Shown: piece after piece, positions 50,764-60,840 of the stretch
Numbering within the stretch: the stretch's first letter is position 1
Layout: each line of letters opens with the position of its first letter
Source: Novosphingobium ginsenosidimutans
GTDB taxonomy: Bacteria > Pseudomonadota > Alphaproteobacteria > Sphingomonadales > Sphingomonadaceae
Length of the DNA stretch: 64,000 bases
Direction: 5' to 3'
Assembly (NCBI RefSeq): GCF_007954425.1
Contig: NZ_CP042345.1
Coordinates: 2,478,001-2,542,000, forward strand
Position numbers and translations under genes: made by a program
Notes under the pieces: generated by a model
Told to the model about the DNA's origin: nothing
Databases searched by the model: none
The model's input: the letters and a program-made list of their open reading frames with translations, nothing else

Positions 50764-52050
50764 ATGAGTGTGCCAATGCCCTTCGATGTCACCCGTGACA
50801 GCCTGACCGGACTGGTCGGGAGGGATGCCGCGCGCACGCGCCTGGCAGAATGGCTGAGCGAGGGGGTGCAGGTTCATGCCCTGCTGATCGGCCTGCGGCG
50901 GTTCGACGCGGTTAACCTGGCCTATGGCGCAGCCGCAGGCGATACAGCGCTGATCGAGAGCGCAGCGCGCTTGAAGCACTTCGTGGCCGATGAACTGGAG
51001 GGCAGCTGGTTGGTCGCCCGCAGCAGCGGCGGGCAATTCCTGCTGGTGAGCTCCGAACCGTGCAGCCGCGAACGCTGGCAGCTGGTCGCGACGCAGTTGC
51101 TTGATGCACTGTCCCGCCCAATTGCGGCGGTGGGCGGCACGCTGCGCCTCAGCCCGCGTGCTGCCTTGCTGCGCGGATTGGACGGCGAAGGTGCCGATTC
51201 GATGCTTGATCGCCTGGGGCACGCGCTGGATACGCTGGTGACCCAGCCGGGTCGCCGGCTGGCTTGGGCTGATGGCGAGGGCACACGACCCGGACGCAGC
51301 GCAGCACAGCTTGAGGCGGATCTACTGCAAGCTCTCGACCGCGACGAGATCGAGGTCCTGTTCCAGCCGCAATATGCGTGCGGCACCGATCGACTCATCG
51401 GGGCCGAGGCACTGGCGCGGTGGAACCATCCGACGCTTGGCCGGATTGGTGCTGGCGGCCTGTTCGCGATTGCCGAGCGGACAGACCATGTTCCGCAACT
51501 GTCGCGTCATATCGCGCGCATTGCCTTGACGGCAGCAACCCGCTGGCCCGGCGATCTGCGTCTTTCCCTAAACGTTACCCCCAATGACCTTGCAGCCGGG
51601 GATTTTGGCGTAAGCTTCGCCGCCTTGGTCAAGGCCAGCCGCTTTCCGACCTGGCGGCTGACGCTCGAGGTTACCGAGCAAGTCCTGTTGGCAGATGTTG
51701 CGGCCGCCGCGACCGCCTTCAACGGTCTGGCAGCCAGCGGGATCAAGTTTGCACTCGATGACTTTGGGGCCGGGTTCTGCAATTTCCGCTATCTGAAGCT
51801 CCTGCCGCTCGATTACCTCAAGCTCGATCGCTCGATGATCGAAGGCGTGGCTACCGATGCCCGGGATCTTGCCGTGCTGCGCGCTATCATCGCCATGGCC
51901 CGCGCGCTTGACCTCGCCATCATTGTCGAAGGCGTTGAGACCGAAGCGCAACGGTTGCTCGCAGCGGCTGAAGCCTGCTTTGCCTATCAAGGGTTCCTGC
52001 GCTCGCCACCGCTGGCTGCAAGCGCGTTCCTGACCGATGCAAGCGCCTAA
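50764..52050 (+). CDS. Degenerate GGDEF plus intact EAL domain protein (c-di-GMP phosphodiesterase)
   Basis: 428 residues, no membrane segment or sensor domain. The N-terminal domain (DSLTGLVGRDAARTRL) has SSGGQF where an active diguanylate cyclase has GGDEF, so synthesis is unlikely. The EAL domain from about residue 180 is intact: EALARWNHP, LNVTPND, LEVTEQ, LDDFGAG, YLKLDRSMIEG and IVEGVETEAQ, with QGFLRSPPL in place of the usual QGYLFSKP. It should hydrolyse c-di-GMP; the degenerate GGDEF may sense GTP. Its stop overlaps the mfd stop by four bases. Confidence 0.88.
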   Translation: MSVPMPFDVTRDSLTGLVGRDAARTRLAEWLSEGVQVHALLIGLRRFDAVNLAYGAAAGDTALIESAARLKHFVADELEGSWLVARSSGGQFLLVSSEPCSRERWQLVATQLLDALSRPIAAVGGTLRLSPRAALLRGLDGEGADSMLDRLGHALDTLVTQPGRRLAWADGEGTRPGRSAAQLEADLLQALDRDEIEVLFQPQYACGTDRLIGAEALARWNHPTLGRIGAGGLFAIAERTDHVPQLSRHIARIALTAATRWPGDLRLSLNVTPNDLAAGDFGVSFAALVKASRFPTWRLTLEVTEQVLLADVAAAATAFNGLAASGIKFALDDFGAGFCNFRYLKLLPLDYLKLDRSMIEGVATDARDLAVLRAIIAMARALDLAIIVEGVETEAQRLLAAAEACFAYQGFLRSPPLAASAFLTDASA

Positions 52051-55000
52051 CGGGCCTTGCGTGCGATCGCGCTGAGACCCTTCGTCAACTGGAACAGGCC
52101 ATTGAGCCGCGCCACCGGATCGGCCCAGGCACGATTGACCACCAGCTTGCTGTCCGGCCGCAGCTTGACTGCGCCATTGAGCCGTTCGGTATAGGCAATC
52201 AGCCCAGCCGGATCGACGAACTCGTCGTTGTGGAAGCTCACCAAGGTGCCTTTGGCCCCAACATCAATCTTGGCAATGTTGGCGATGATCGCCTGCTGCT
52301 TGATCTGGATCAGCTTGATTAGATTGGCGGTTGGTGCCGGCAGGGGGCCAAAGCGGTCGATCATTTCGGCCGAGATTCCCTCAATTTCGCCCGTGTCCTC
52401 GGCATCGTTGAGACGGCGGTAGAGTGCCATCCGCACTGCCAGATCGGGCACATAGTCTTCCGGGATCATGATCGGCGCATCGACCGTGATTTGCGGCGAA
52501 AGGGCGTGGCGTTCCTTGGCAATGCCCATGTCCCCCGCCTTGGCGGCCAGGATCGCGTCCTCCAGCATCGACTGGTAAAGTTCGAACCCGACCTCGCGGA
52601 TATGGCCCGATTGCTCATCACCCAGCAGGTTGCCTGCGCCGCGAATATCAAGATCATGGCTGGCAAGCTGGAAGCCGGCGCCAAGACTGTCGAGATCGCC
52701 CAGCACCTTGAGCCGCTTTTCCGCCACTGCGTTGAGCTGCGTATCAGCGGGCGTGGTCAGATAGGCGTAGGCCCGCAGCTTGGACCGACCGACCCGGCCG
52801 CGCAGCTGGTAAAGCTGTGCCAGGCCAAACCGGTCGGCACGGTGGATGATGATCGTATTGGCGCTTGGGATATCGAGCCCGCTCTCGACGATGGTGGTTG
52901 AGAGCAGCACCTCGTATTTCTTCTCGTAGAAGGCGCTCATTCGCTCTTCCACCTCGGTCGCGCCCATCTGGCCATGGGCGGTGACGAAGCGCACTTCGGG
53001 CACAGTATCGCGCAGCCACTGCTCGACCTCTTCCATGTCGGCGATCCGCGGCACGACGATGAAGCTCTGCCCGCCGCGGTGATGCTCGCGCAGAAGGGCC
53101 TCGCGCATCACCATGTTGTCCCATTCCATCACATAGGTCCGAACCGCCAGGCGATCGACCGGCGGGGTCTGGATGGTGGAGAGTTCCCGCAAGCCCGACA
53201 TGGCCATCTGCAAGGTGCGCGGGATTGGCGTGGCGGTGAGCGTCAGGACATGGACATTGGTGCGCAGCTGTTTCAGCGCTTCCTTGTGATTGACGCCGAA
53301 GCGCTGCTCCTCGTCGACCACGACCAGGCCGAGCCGCTTGAACTTGACCGACTTCGACAGGATCGCGTGCGTGCCGATCACGATATCGATCGTGCCCTCG
53401 GCCAGACCATCGCGGGTTGCGGTCGCTTCTTTGGCCGGGACCAGGCGCGAGAGGCGACCGATGTTGAGCGGGAAGCCTGCGAAGCGCTCTACAAAATTGC
53501 TGTAGTGCTGCCGGGCAAGCAGGGTCGTGGGGGCAACCACCGCCACCTGATGGCCGCTCATTGCGGCAACAAAGGCGGCCCGCAGAGCAACTTCGGTCTT
53601 GCCGAAGCCGACATCGCCGCAGACCAGCCGATCCATTGGCCTTCCGGCAGAAAGATCCTCCAAAACGTCCTCGATGGCCCGTTCCTGATCCTCGGTTTCG
53701 GCCCAGGGAAAGCGATCGGTGAACTGGTCGTAACTGGCCTGTTCCGGCGCGAGTACGGCGGCCTGACGCAGCGCGCGCTGAGCAGCGGTGCGCAGTAACT
53801 CGTGCGCGATCTCGCGGATGCGTTCCTTCAGCCGAGACTTGCGCCGCTGCCAGCCTTCGCCGCCGAGCTTGTCGAGTGCGACCAACTCGCTGTCGCTGCC
53901 ATAGCGGCTGAGGACATCGATATTCTCAACCGGAATGTAGAGCTTGTCGCCGCCGGCATAGGTCAGCATGACACAGTCGTGCGGCGATTGTCCGACCGGG
54001 ATTGACTGCAGACCCTCATACCGGCCGATGCCGTGGTCCATGTGGACCACCAGGTCACCCGGAGTCAGCGCGGCCAGTTCAGCCAGGAACGCATCGGCGC
54101 TCTTCTTGCGCTTCTTGCGGCGGACCAAACGGTCGCCCAGCAAGTCCTGCTCGGTGATCAGTTCAAGGCCGGCGTTCGAGAAGCCGTTATCCAGCGGCAG
54201 CACCAGCGCGACCGGCACGCCCTTGGCGGCAAGGCCTAGCGCCTCTTGCCAGGTCTCCGCCTCGACCGGCGCAGGCTTGACCGCTTCGCCCAGGATCGCC
54301 GCAATCCGGGCCCGGCTGCCAGCGGTATAGCAGGCAATCAGCGCCTTGCGGCCTTGGGCCGCCTGCCCGTTGAGGTAGCGCGCGGCCGCTTCATAAACAT
54401 TGTCGCCGCGCGCACGCTCGGGGGCAAAGTCGCGGCCCGAGGAGAAGCCGAAATCGACCACGGTGCCACTGTCTGGCTGGGCAAAGATATCAGCGCGGTG
54501 GATCGGCCAGCCAGCTTGCCGATCTGAAAGTTCATCGCGCGACAGGTAGAGTGCATCGGGCTGGATCGGTCGATAGGATCCAGCGGCCTTGCCGGCCGTG
54601 TCAGTACGCGCAGCAAAATAGTCTGCGATGTCGCCAAGGCGTTCGTCGGCGGCACCCTGGGCGGCGCTGTCGATCACCATCAGATCGTCTTCAGAAAGAT
54701 GATCGAACAGCGTATCCATGCGATCTTCAAGCAGCGGTAGCCAATGCTCCATGCCAGCGAGGCGGCGGCCTTCGCTGACCGCCTGGTAAAGCGGATCGCT
54801 GGTAGCATTGGCCCCAAACAGCTCGCGATAGCGGGTGCGGAACCGCTTGATGCTGTGGTCGTCGAGCAAGGCTTCGCTGGCAGGCAGCAGCAGGTGCTGC
54901 TCGCGCGTGCCGATCGAGCGCTGCGTGTTGGGATCGAACAGCCGCAGCGTCTCCAGCTCATCCCCGAAGAAATCGAGCCGCAAGCCGGCCTCGAGGCCAG

Positions 55001-55520
55001 AGGGATAGATATCGAAGATCGAGCCGCGCACGGCAAACTCGCCGGCATCGACCACCGTGTCGGTGCGGCTGTAGCCCTGCCGTTGGAGCAGGCCGATCAG
55101 ACTTTCCCGCCCGATCTCCATGCCAGGCTTTAGCAACTTTACCGATTCGCGGATCCGGAACGGGGTGAGAACCCGCTGGAGTACGGCGTTAATGGTGGTG
55201 ACCAGCAGCTGCGGCCCCTCACGCTTTCCCTGGAGCCGGTAGAGCGCAGCGAGGCGGCGGGCACTGATCGACAGGGCCGGGCTGGCGCGATCATAGGGCA
55301 GGCAGTCCCAGGCCGGGAAGGTAATGACATCGAGCTCCGGCGCGAAGAAGCTAGCGGTATCGGCAACGGCTTGCATGGCCGCCTCGTCCGGGGCGATGAA
55401 AACGGCACGACCCGTGGCGGCACGGGCGAGGTCTGCCAGCACCAATGGCTGCGCCCCGCGCGCTAGTCCGGCGAGGGTAAGCGGCGCTTTCGCCGAGAGG
55501 ATCTTGTTCAGGTCAACCAT
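52047..55520 (-). CDS. mfd: Transcription-repair coupling factor
   Basis: About 1157 residues, full length. UvrB-like N-terminal domains, the CarD-like RNA polymerase-interacting domain ([17 protein letters not shown]), RecG-like translocase with Walker [47 protein letters not shown], and the C-terminal TRCF domain ([15 protein letters not shown]). It removes stalled RNA polymerase and recruits UvrA. ATG 55520 is taken over 55553 because MVDLNKIL matches family N-termini, although neither has a strong ribosome-binding site. sdhE lies 91 bases upstream on the same strand. Confidence 0.96.
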   Translation of the reverse strand: MVDLNKILSAKAPLTLAGLARGAQPLVLADLARAATGRAVFIAPDEAAMQAVADTASFFAPELDVITFPAWDCLPYDRASPALSISARRLAALYRLQGKREGPQLLVTTINAVLQRVLTPFRIRESVKLLKPGMEIGRESLIGLLQRQGYSRTDTVVDAGEFAVRGSIFDIYPSGLEAGLRLDFFGDELETLRLFDPNTQRSIGTREQHLLLPASEALLDDHSIKRFRTRYRELFGANATSDPLYQAVSEGRRLAGMEHWLPLLEDRMDTLFDHLSEDDLMVIDSAAQGAADERLGDIADYFAARTDTAGKAAGSYRPIQPDALYLSRDELSDRQAGWPIHRADIFAQPDSGTVVDFGFSSGRDFAPERARGDNVYEAAARYLNGQAAQGRKALIACYTAGSRARIAAILGEAVKPAPVEAETWQEALGLAAKGVPVALVLPLDNGFSNAGLELITEQDLLGDRLVRRKKRKKSADAFLAELAALTPGDLVVHMDHGIGRYEGLQSIPVGQSPHDCVMLTYAGGDKLYIPVENIDVLSRYGSDSELVALDKLGGEGWQRRKSRLKERIREIAHELLRTAAQRALRQAAVLAPEQASYDQFTDRFPWAETEDQERAIEDVLEDLSAGRPMDRLVCGDVGFGKTEVALRAAFVAAMSGHQVAVVAPTTLLARQHYSNFVERFAGFPLNIGRLSRLVPAKEATATRDGLAEGTIDIVIGTHAILSKSVKFKRLGLVVVDEEQRFGVNHKEALKQLRTNVHVLTLTATPIPRTLQMAMSGLRELSTIQTPPVDRLAVRTYVMEWDNMVMREALLREHHRGGQSFIVVPRIADMEEVEQWLRDTVPEVRFVTAHGQMGATEVEERMSAFYEKKYEVLLSTTIVESGLDIPSANTIIIHRADRFGLAQLYQLRGRVGRSKLRAYAYLTTPADTQLNAVAEKRLKVLGDLDSLGAGFQLASHDLDIRGAGNLLGDEQSGHIREVGFELYQSMLEDAILAAKAGDMGIAKERHALSPQITVDAPIMIPEDYVPDLAVRMALYRRLNDAEDTGEIEGISAEMIDRFGPLPAPTANLIKLIQIKQQAIIANIAKIDVGAKGTLVSFHNDEFVDPAGLIAYTERLNGAVKLRPDSKLVVNRAWADPVARLNGLFQLTKGLSAIARKAR

Positions 55521-55611
55521 GATGCGCGCAACAACAATTGCCCCGCGGGCCATTTTGCGGCCAGCGGGGTGGGAATCGGTAAGGCGGCCTTAGCGCGGGC
55601 TTAGCCCCGTG

Positions 55612-55878
55612 TCAGTGCGGGATTTCGACGTAGTCGAGCTTGCGGAAGGCATCCATCAACGGACCGCGATATTCTTCCGGTACGTCCAGCGTGCCAAGCG
55701 CCCAGCCCATGATGTCAACATCTTCTTCCTCAAGCAGGGCTTCGAACCAGGCGCATTCGGCCTCGCCCCATTCGCCATGGTAGCGATCAAAGAAGCCGCC
55801 GATCATGTAATCGGCTTCGCGGGTACCGCGATGCCAGGCACGGAACTGCAGACGCTTGAGGCGATTGGGCTCGATCAT
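55612..55878 (-). CDS. sdhE: FAD assembly factor SdhE (succinate dehydrogenase assembly factor 2)
   Basis: 88 residues. The signature RAWHRGTREADYMIGGFFDRY contains the RGxxE motif that contacts SdhA and promotes covalent FAD attachment. Then follow CAWFEALLEEEDVDIMGWALG and VPEEYRGPLMDAF. Cytoplasmic. In alphaproteobacteria it usually sits between recG and mfd; here two extra genes separate it from recG. Confidence 0.93.
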   Translation of the reverse strand: MIEPNRLKRLQFRAWHRGTREADYMIGGFFDRYHGEWGEAECAWFEALLEEEDVDIMGWALGTLDVPEEYRGPLMDAFRKLDYVEIPH

Positions 55879-55919
55879 GGCTCACGCCGCTAGGCTTCGA
55901 CAGCGGCCAAGGCAAGCGG

Positions 55920-56324
55920 TCAGCGTTCTTCGCGCAGCGCGTGGATGATGTCGCGCGGATCGAACCCGGCCAGATCCTTGCCAACTTCCTTGCGCAGAAC
56001 CTCTTGCAACTTGCCGTGATAGTGGCGGCGCATCTCACCCAGCGTGCGCGGCGGAGCGAGGATGACGAGATCCTTGATCCGGTGTTCCAGCACCTGGCTG
56101 TTCAGCCAGTGCACCGCAGCGCGGGCATGAGCGTCCTCGGCAACCTGGCTATCGGCGTGGTTTCCGGGGCTGGAACGGTGACTGCCGCCCGAATGGTTGG
56201 TCGCGTCAATTTCAGGCGGATCGAGCAGCAGCAGTTGCGGCTCGGCCTCCGCACCGGCGTTGCGGTAAACGTCAAAGGTCTCACCATCGACCAGGGCGAC
56301 GTAGCATCCATGTGGCAGCAGCAT
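55920..56324 (-). CDS. baeRF family 12 / host attachment protein
   Basis: 134 residues. It fits the family named from a protein required for attachment to host cells: LPHGCYVALVDGETFDVYRN, LQVLEHRIKDLVILAPPRTLGEMRRHYH and VGKDLAGFDPRDIIHAL. The fold is related to the middle domain of eRF1; ribosome-associated roles have been proposed for such proteins, and true function here is unknown. No GGQ is present: the polar loop reads SGGSHRSSPG. ATG 56324 follows GGAG by six bases. It lies 41 bases upstream of sdhE. Confidence 0.82.
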   Translation of the reverse strand: MLLPHGCYVALVDGETFDVYRNAGAEAEPQLLLLDPPEIDATNHSGGSHRSSPGNHADSQVAEDAHARAAVHWLNSQVLEHRIKDLVILAPPRTLGEMRRHYHGKLQEVLRKEVGKDLAGFDPRDIIHALREER

Positions 56325-56420
56325 GTCCGGCTCCTAAGTTCCGCGTTCTGTTGCGACCCACGGCTGATTTGATGTCGCGCAGGGTTGCCAGTCCATGCGC
56401 TACATCAAAGTTCGGCGCGC

Positions 56421-56921
56421 CTATTCGTGAATTGTCCGGGTTTCGGCCTCGGGCAGTTCGTTGGCTTCCGCCTGCGGCATCAGTTCGGCCTTGCGGGCCA
56501 ACATCGCATCGCGCAGGGCCACAAGGTCGACATCGGCACTGCGCGCCTGAGCGAACATGCCAACGCGGGATTCTTCCTCTTCCTTGACGTGATGCTCTAT
56601 CTCTTCCGACAGGACCTTGATCTTGGCTTCAAAGAACTCGTCCGGCGCAGCGCCCAAGATATCGTTGATCAGCACCTTCGCACCGTCGTGCTCGACGTAG
56701 GCTTCGTTCAAAAGGTCGTCTTCGATCTTGCCCTTGAGCGCCGGGTAAAAGATCTCTTCCTCAAGCATCGTATGAACCTTGAGTTCGTTGCAGATCTGCG
56801 TGGCAAGCGACTGCATGCGGCTCTCACCCCGGGCACTCTCAAACTTGGCAAACAGGTCTTCGACCTTGCGATGATCGGCCTTCAGCATGGCAATGGCGTC
56901 GGTGAATTCAATTTCGGCCAC
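56421..56921 (-). CDS. Hemerythrin HHE-domain protein
   Basis: 166 residues. The four-helix di-iron pattern shows as AMLKADHRKVEDLF, ELKVHTMLEEEIFYPAL, EAYVEHDGAKVLI and EIEHHVKEEEES, giving the His and Glu ligands. A low-complexity acidic tail follows. Such proteins bind O2 or NO, or sense redox and iron state. GTG 56921 follows GGAGAG. It is divergent from recG and upstream of the baeRF12 gene, possibly in one operon with it and sdhE. Confidence 0.9.
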   Translation of the reverse strand: MAEIEFTDAIAMLKADHRKVEDLFAKFESARGESRMQSLATQICNELKVHTMLEEEIFYPALKGKIEDDLLNEAYVEHDGAKVLINDILGAAPDEFFEAKIKVLSEEIEHHVKEEEESRVGMFAQARSADVDLVALRDAMLARKAELMPQAEANELPEAETRTIHE

Positions 56922-57033
56922 GGGACTCTCCTATTGGGTGCCTCGCCATAACGGGATTGGGCGGCATTGAGTTCCGTCAGCCAATCTAAAGCTAAGGGTG
57001 GCGACAATGCTGCTCGTGCGGCTATCAGGAAGC

Positions 57034-59091
57034 ATGCGACCCGAACGGCTCAACCCCCTGTTTGTGGCAGCTGACAGCCTGAAAGGCGTCGGCCCGGGGC
57101 TGGCGCGCCCGCTTGAGAAGCTGGGGCTGACCCGGGTCAAGGACTTTGCCTATCACCTCCCGGATCGCTTTGTGGAACGCCGGGCGGTGGCCAATCTGGA
57201 TGAGGCATCGGTTGGCGAGAACATCGTCATTGCGCTGACACCGATCGAACATCGCAGCTCAAGTGGACGGGGGCCGTTTCGAGTGCTGGCCCAGGATGCG
57301 ATCGGCAATGTGTGTGCGATCAGCTATTTTGGGCGGGCGTCCTATTCCGCCAAGAAATTGCTGCCGGTGGGTGAGCCGCGCTGGGTGGCAGGACGGCTAG
57401 AGCAGTACGGCCAGATGCTCCAGATGGTACACCCCGATCACGTCGAGGCCGACAGCGCCGGACTGCTTGGGCAGCTCGTCGAGCCGGTCTATCCACTCTC
57501 CGAAGGACTGACCCAAGGTCGCCTTGGCACGCTGATCGAGCAGGCGCTGGCGGCGATGCCAGAATTGCCGGAATGGATCGAGCCCGGTCTGCTTGCCAAG
57601 ATGCAATGGCCGACCTGGCGGGACGCGCTGGCGCTGGGCCACCGCGGCCTGCACGCCGCCGCACGGGACCGCCTCGCTTATGACGAACTGCTCGCCAACA
57701 GCCTGGCGCTGATGCTGGTGCGTCAGTCCAACCGCAAGCAGAGCGGAACCCCGCTGAACGGCGATGGCTCGCGGCGCGCCCGCCTCAATCTGCCGTTCCC
57801 GCTTACTGGCGCTCAGAAGCGCGCGATTGCCGAGATTGAGGGCGACATGGCGCAGTCTGCGCCGATGCTGCGCCTGCTTCAGGGCGATGTCGGCTCGGGC
57901 AAGACGGTGGTGGCATTGTCGGCCATGCTGATTGCGGTCGAGGGCGGGGCCCAGGCAGCCCTGCTGGCTCCGACTGAGATTCTTGCCCGCCAGCACCACG
58001 AAACGCTCAAGCGGTTGGCCGCAGGCACTGGCGTGGAAATCGCCCTGCTGACGGGGCGTGACAAGGGCCGGGCGCGCGAAGCGATTCTGATGGGGCTGCT
58101 CGACGGCTCGATCGACATGGTCGTTGGCACCCATGCGATCTTTCAGGATGCCGTGACTTACAAGAACCTGGCCCTGGTGGTGATCGACGAGCAGCACCGC
58201 TTTGGCGTGGGCCAGCGGCTTATGCTGGCGCAGAAGGGGCGCCGCACGCCGCATTGCCTGGCCATGACCGCCACGCCGATCCCGCGCACGCTGACTCTGG
58301 CGCAATATGGCGAGATGGACGTCAGCAAGCTGGATGAGATGCCGCCCGGCCGCCAGCCGATCGATACGCGCGTCGTCGCGGTCGAGCGGCAGGAGGACGT
58401 GATTGCAGCGATTGGCCGCCATCTGGAAAGCGGGCAGCAGGCCTATTGGGTCTGCCCGATGGTGCGCGAGCAGGAGAACGAAGACCTTGCCGCAGCCGAG
58501 GCGCGCCATGCGGAATTGCAGATGCGCTTCGGCGATGCCGTCGTGCTGGTCCACGGCCAGCTTCGGCCAGAGATCAAGGACGCGGCGATGGAGCGCTTTG
58601 CCCGCGGCGAAGCGAAGCTCCTGGTGGCCACGACCGTGATCGAGGTCGGCGTTGACGTGCCCAACGCCACGCTGATGGTAATCGAGCAGGCGGAGCGATT
58701 TGGCCTGGCTCAACTCCACCAGCTGCGCGGCCGGGTCGGGCGTGGGAGCGGCAAGAGCACCTGTCTGTTGCTTCGGGGGGCGAGCTTGTCGGAGACTGCC
58801 CGGCAGCGGCTGGCCTTGATGCGCGAGACGCAGGATGGTTTCCGACTCGCAGAGGAAGATCTGCAACTGCGTGGGGGCGGGGAACTGCTTGGCACGCGTC
58901 AATCCGGCGATACGCCGTTCCGTGTTGCCAGTCTTGAGCAAATCCAGAAACTTCTGCCGCTGGCCCACGACGATGCCCGCCTGCTGATGGAGCGCGATGG
59001 CGGCCTGACGGGCGAGCGGGGCGAGGCCGCACGGCTGCTGCTTTATCTGTTCGAGCGCGATTGGGGCGTCCAGCTGCTTCGTGGGGGCTAG
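57034..59091 (+). CDS. recG: ATP-dependent DNA helicase RecG
   Basis: 685 residues. Wedge/OB domain (GVGPGLARPLEKLGLTRVKDFAYHLPDRFVERR), Walker [48 protein letters not shown], and TRG-type [17 protein letters not shown]. It reverses stalled replication forks and remodels R-loops and Holliday junctions. ATG 57034 follows AGGA with correct spacing and matches family N-termini; 56998 is an alternative. It is divergent from the hemerythrin gene across 112 bases. Confidence 0.96.
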   Translation: MRPERLNPLFVAADSLKGVGPGLARPLEKLGLTRVKDFAYHLPDRFVERRAVANLDEASVGENIVIALTPIEHRSSSGRGPFRVLAQDAIGNVCAISYFGRASYSAKKLLPVGEPRWVAGRLEQYGQMLQMVHPDHVEADSAGLLGQLVEPVYPLSEGLTQGRLGTLIEQALAAMPELPEWIEPGLLAKMQWPTWRDALALGHRGLHAAARDRLAYDELLANSLALMLVRQSNRKQSGTPLNGDGSRRARLNLPFPLTGAQKRAIAEIEGDMAQSAPMLRLLQGDVGSGKTVVALSAMLIAVEGGAQAALLAPTEILARQHHETLKRLAAGTGVEIALLTGRDKGRAREAILMGLLDGSIDMVVGTHAIFQDAVTYKNLALVVIDEQHRFGVGQRLMLAQKGRRTPHCLAMTATPIPRTLTLAQYGEMDVSKLDEMPPGRQPIDTRVVAVERQEDVIAAIGRHLESGQQAYWVCPMVREQENEDLAAAEARHAELQMRFGDAVVLVHGQLRPEIKDAAMERFARGEAKLLVATTVIEVGVDVPNATLMVIEQAERFGLAQLHQLRGRVGRGSGKSTCLLLRGASLSETARQRLALMRETQDGFRLAEEDLQLRGGGELLGTRQSGDTPFRVASLEQIQKLLPLAHDDARLLMERDGGLTGERGEAARLLLYLFERDWGVQLLRGG

Positions 59092-59169
59092 GCGGTCCTA
59101 GGTCCATCTTCCCGATCCTGGTTCGGGAGGTGAGGATGGCCTCAAGTCGCCCCACAACGGAATTTGCTG

Positions 59170-59613
59170 ATGACTACCTTGCCCCGCGCCGCCCGTCAGC
59201 TGGGCTATGCCGGCTTATTGCCCCAGGCTCTCTGCGCTGTTTATGTGATCGATGGCGGCAAATGGCAGTGGACGGCCCAGGCGATCGCCTTTGGCTATGC
59301 TGCGCTGATTTTCAGTTTCCTGGGCGGGGTCTGGTGGGGCATCGGCCTGATCCGTGAGGATGCACCGCGCTGGATATTCGGATGTGCGGTCATGCCCAGC
59401 CTGCTTGCCTTGGCCGCTTATGCACCGTGGATCATCGGCTGGGAATGGCCAGGCCCCTCGCTGATCGCGGTCGGAGTGTTGCTGACCCTGTCGCCGCTGG
59501 TTGACGGGCTGATTGGCGGTATGCCGTGGAATTGGCTGTCATTGCGCCTGCAGCTGTCAATTGGGCTTGGCGGCCTTACCACCCTTATCGGGATATTCGC
59601 GTTATTAGGATGA
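59170..59613 (+). CDS. DUF3429 membrane protein
   Basis: 147 residues with four or five hydrophobic segments. The family block YAGLLPQALCAVYVIDGG ... YAALIFSFLGGVWWGIGLI is present. Inner-membrane protein of unknown function. ATG 59170 is two codons after an in-frame TTG. It follows recG by 78 bases. Its stop ends two bases before the 3' CCA of the convergent tRNA-Pro(CGG). Confidence 0.85.
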   Translation: MTTLPRAARQLGYAGLLPQALCAVYVIDGGKWQWTAQAIAFGYAALIFSFLGGVWWGIGLIREDAPRWIFGCAVMPSLLALAAYAPWIIGWEWPGPSLIAVGVLLTLSPLVDGLIGGMPWNWLSLRLQLSIGLGGLTTLIGIFALLG

Positions 59614-59615
59614 TT

Positions 59616-59692
59616 TGGTCGGGGAAAGAGGATTCGAACCTCCGGCCCCTGCCTCCCGAAGACAGTGCTCTACCAGGCTGAGCTATTCCCCG
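59616..59692 (-). tRNA. tRNA-Pro, anticodon CGG
   Basis: Minus-strand cloverleaf: acceptor CGGGGAA/TTCCCCG, D stems GCTC/GAGC, anticodon stem CTGTC/GGCAG with loop TTCGGGA (anticodon CGG), T arm GGAGG/CCTCT, discriminator A and encoded CCA. Third proline tRNA in the window. Confidence 0.97.
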
Positions 59693-59792
59693 ACCGATCA
59701 TCGCCCCTGCATGCAGGGGCAAGGCAGGAGCGGGCCTATAGTCAGGCAAGTGCGGGGTGGCAAGCGGGCAATCGCATGTTTATCGTCAGGCC

Positions 59793-60749
59793 ATGGCCAC
59801 AGCCCCGAATCTCTCCGCCGCCTCCCGCCAGCCGCACTGGGAATGGCAATATCTCGATCTGATGCGCCAGATCTGGGAGCATGGGGACGAGCGGGTCGAC
59901 CGGACGGGCGTTGGCACGCGCTCAGTCTTCGGAACGCAGATACGCTTTGACCTGGCGGGCGGCGCAATGCCGCTGGTCACGACCAAGCGGATCTACTGGA
60001 AGACTGCCGCGCGTGAGTTTCTGTGGTTCCTGACCGGTGAAACCAACATTCGCCCACTGGTGCTTCAGGGTGTGAAGATCTGGAATGAGTGGCCACACGC
60101 CAATTACGTGAAGGCCACTGGCGATGCGATTTCGGTTGAGGTTTTTGCCGAACGGATCGCTGAAGATACCGACTTTGCAGCGCAATGGGGCGATCTGGGG
60201 CCGGTCTATGGCAAGCAGTGGGTCGACTGGCCGGTCTATGTTCCAGTCGGCGGGGGCTTGTACAAACGCGACACGGGTATCAACCAGGTGGCTCGGGTGG
60301 TGGATAGCCTGCGCCACAATCCGGGCAGCCGCCGCCACATCGTCGAAGGCTGGAACGTGGCCGAGCTTGACCAGATGTCGTTGCCGCCATGCCACAAGAC
60401 GTACCAGTTCCATGTCGGGAACGGCCGGCTGAATTGCGCGCTCTACCAGCGCAGCTGCGATGTTGCGCTGGGGCTGCCGTTCAACCTGTTTGGCGCCGCT
60501 CTATTCACGCGGATGCTGGCACAGCAGTGTGATCTTGAGCCGGGCGAGCTGGTGTGGATGGGCGGCGATACGCACCTTTACCTGAACCATGCCGAGCTGG
60601 TGGAGGCGCAGTTGGCGCGGGTTCCGGCAGGCCAGCCGGTCATGTCGATTGCGCGCCGACCTGATTCGATCTTTGGCTATACCATCGATGATTTCGCGGT
60701 CCTCGACTACGCACCGCAGGCGCACATTTCCGCGCCCGTGGCGGTCTAG
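59793..60749 (+). CDS. thyA: Thymidylate synthase
   Basis: 318 residues. It methylates dUMP to dTMP with methylenetetrahydrofolate. RTGVGTRSVFGTQIRFDL, the LWFLTGETNI loop, catalytic C200 in LPPCHKTYQFHV, YQRSCDVALGLPFNL and GDTHLYLNH are intact. A 35-residue insert (VPVGGGLYKRDTG region) near the DLGPVYGKQW block is seen in some proteobacterial ThyA. ATG 59793 follows a TCAGG. It stands alone between tRNA-Pro and the bkd operon. Its dihydrofolate reductase partner (folA) is not seen. Confidence 0.95.
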   Translation: MATAPNLSAASRQPHWEWQYLDLMRQIWEHGDERVDRTGVGTRSVFGTQIRFDLAGGAMPLVTTKRIYWKTAAREFLWFLTGETNIRPLVLQGVKIWNEWPHANYVKATGDAISVEVFAERIAEDTDFAAQWGDLGPVYGKQWVDWPVYVPVGGGLYKRDTGINQVARVVDSLRHNPGSRRHIVEGWNVAELDQMSLPPCHKTYQFHVGNGRLNCALYQRSCDVALGLPFNLFGAALFTRMLAQQCDLEPGELVWMGGDTHLYLNHAELVEAQLARVPAGQPVMSIARRPDSIFGYTIDDFAVLDYAPQAHISAPVAV

Positions 60750-60757
60750 GCAGATAG

Positions 60758-60786
60758 TTGACGCTGTAACCACTTTGAAATAAAAT
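60758..60786 (+). promoter_or_regulatory. Strong sigma-70-like promoter of the bkd operon
   Basis: -35 TTGACG (60758-60763), 17-base spacer, -10 TAAAAT (60781-60786). It is the best promoter match in the window and gives a leader of about 48 bases before ATG 60841. Confidence 0.7.
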
Positions 60787-60805
60787 AACGCTCACGTAGA
60801 ATATT

Positions 60806-60825
60806 GCTTCCACCCTTCTGGAAGC
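60806..60825 (+). repeat. 7-bp hairpin in the bkd leader
   Basis: GCTTCCA/TGGAAGC around the loop CCCTTC, between the predicted transcript start and the ribosome-binding region GGGAG. It could be an operator half or an mRNA structure. There is no T-run. Confidence 0.5.
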
Positions 60826-60840
60826 GGGAGAGCGCGAAGG

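Noticed and set aside
50764..51300. An active diguanylate cyclase in the EAL protein.
   Set aside because: The GGDEF signature reads SSGGQF, without the catalytic acidic residues.
55920..56324. The baeRF12 protein as a peptide-release factor.
   Set aside because: No GGQ motif is present. The similarity is to the eRF1 middle-domain fold only.
57397..58968. A 523-codon open frame antisense to recG.
   Set aside because: recG motifs fill the opposite strand from end to end, and the antisense translation is low-complexity His/Gln/Arg-rich with no start signal.
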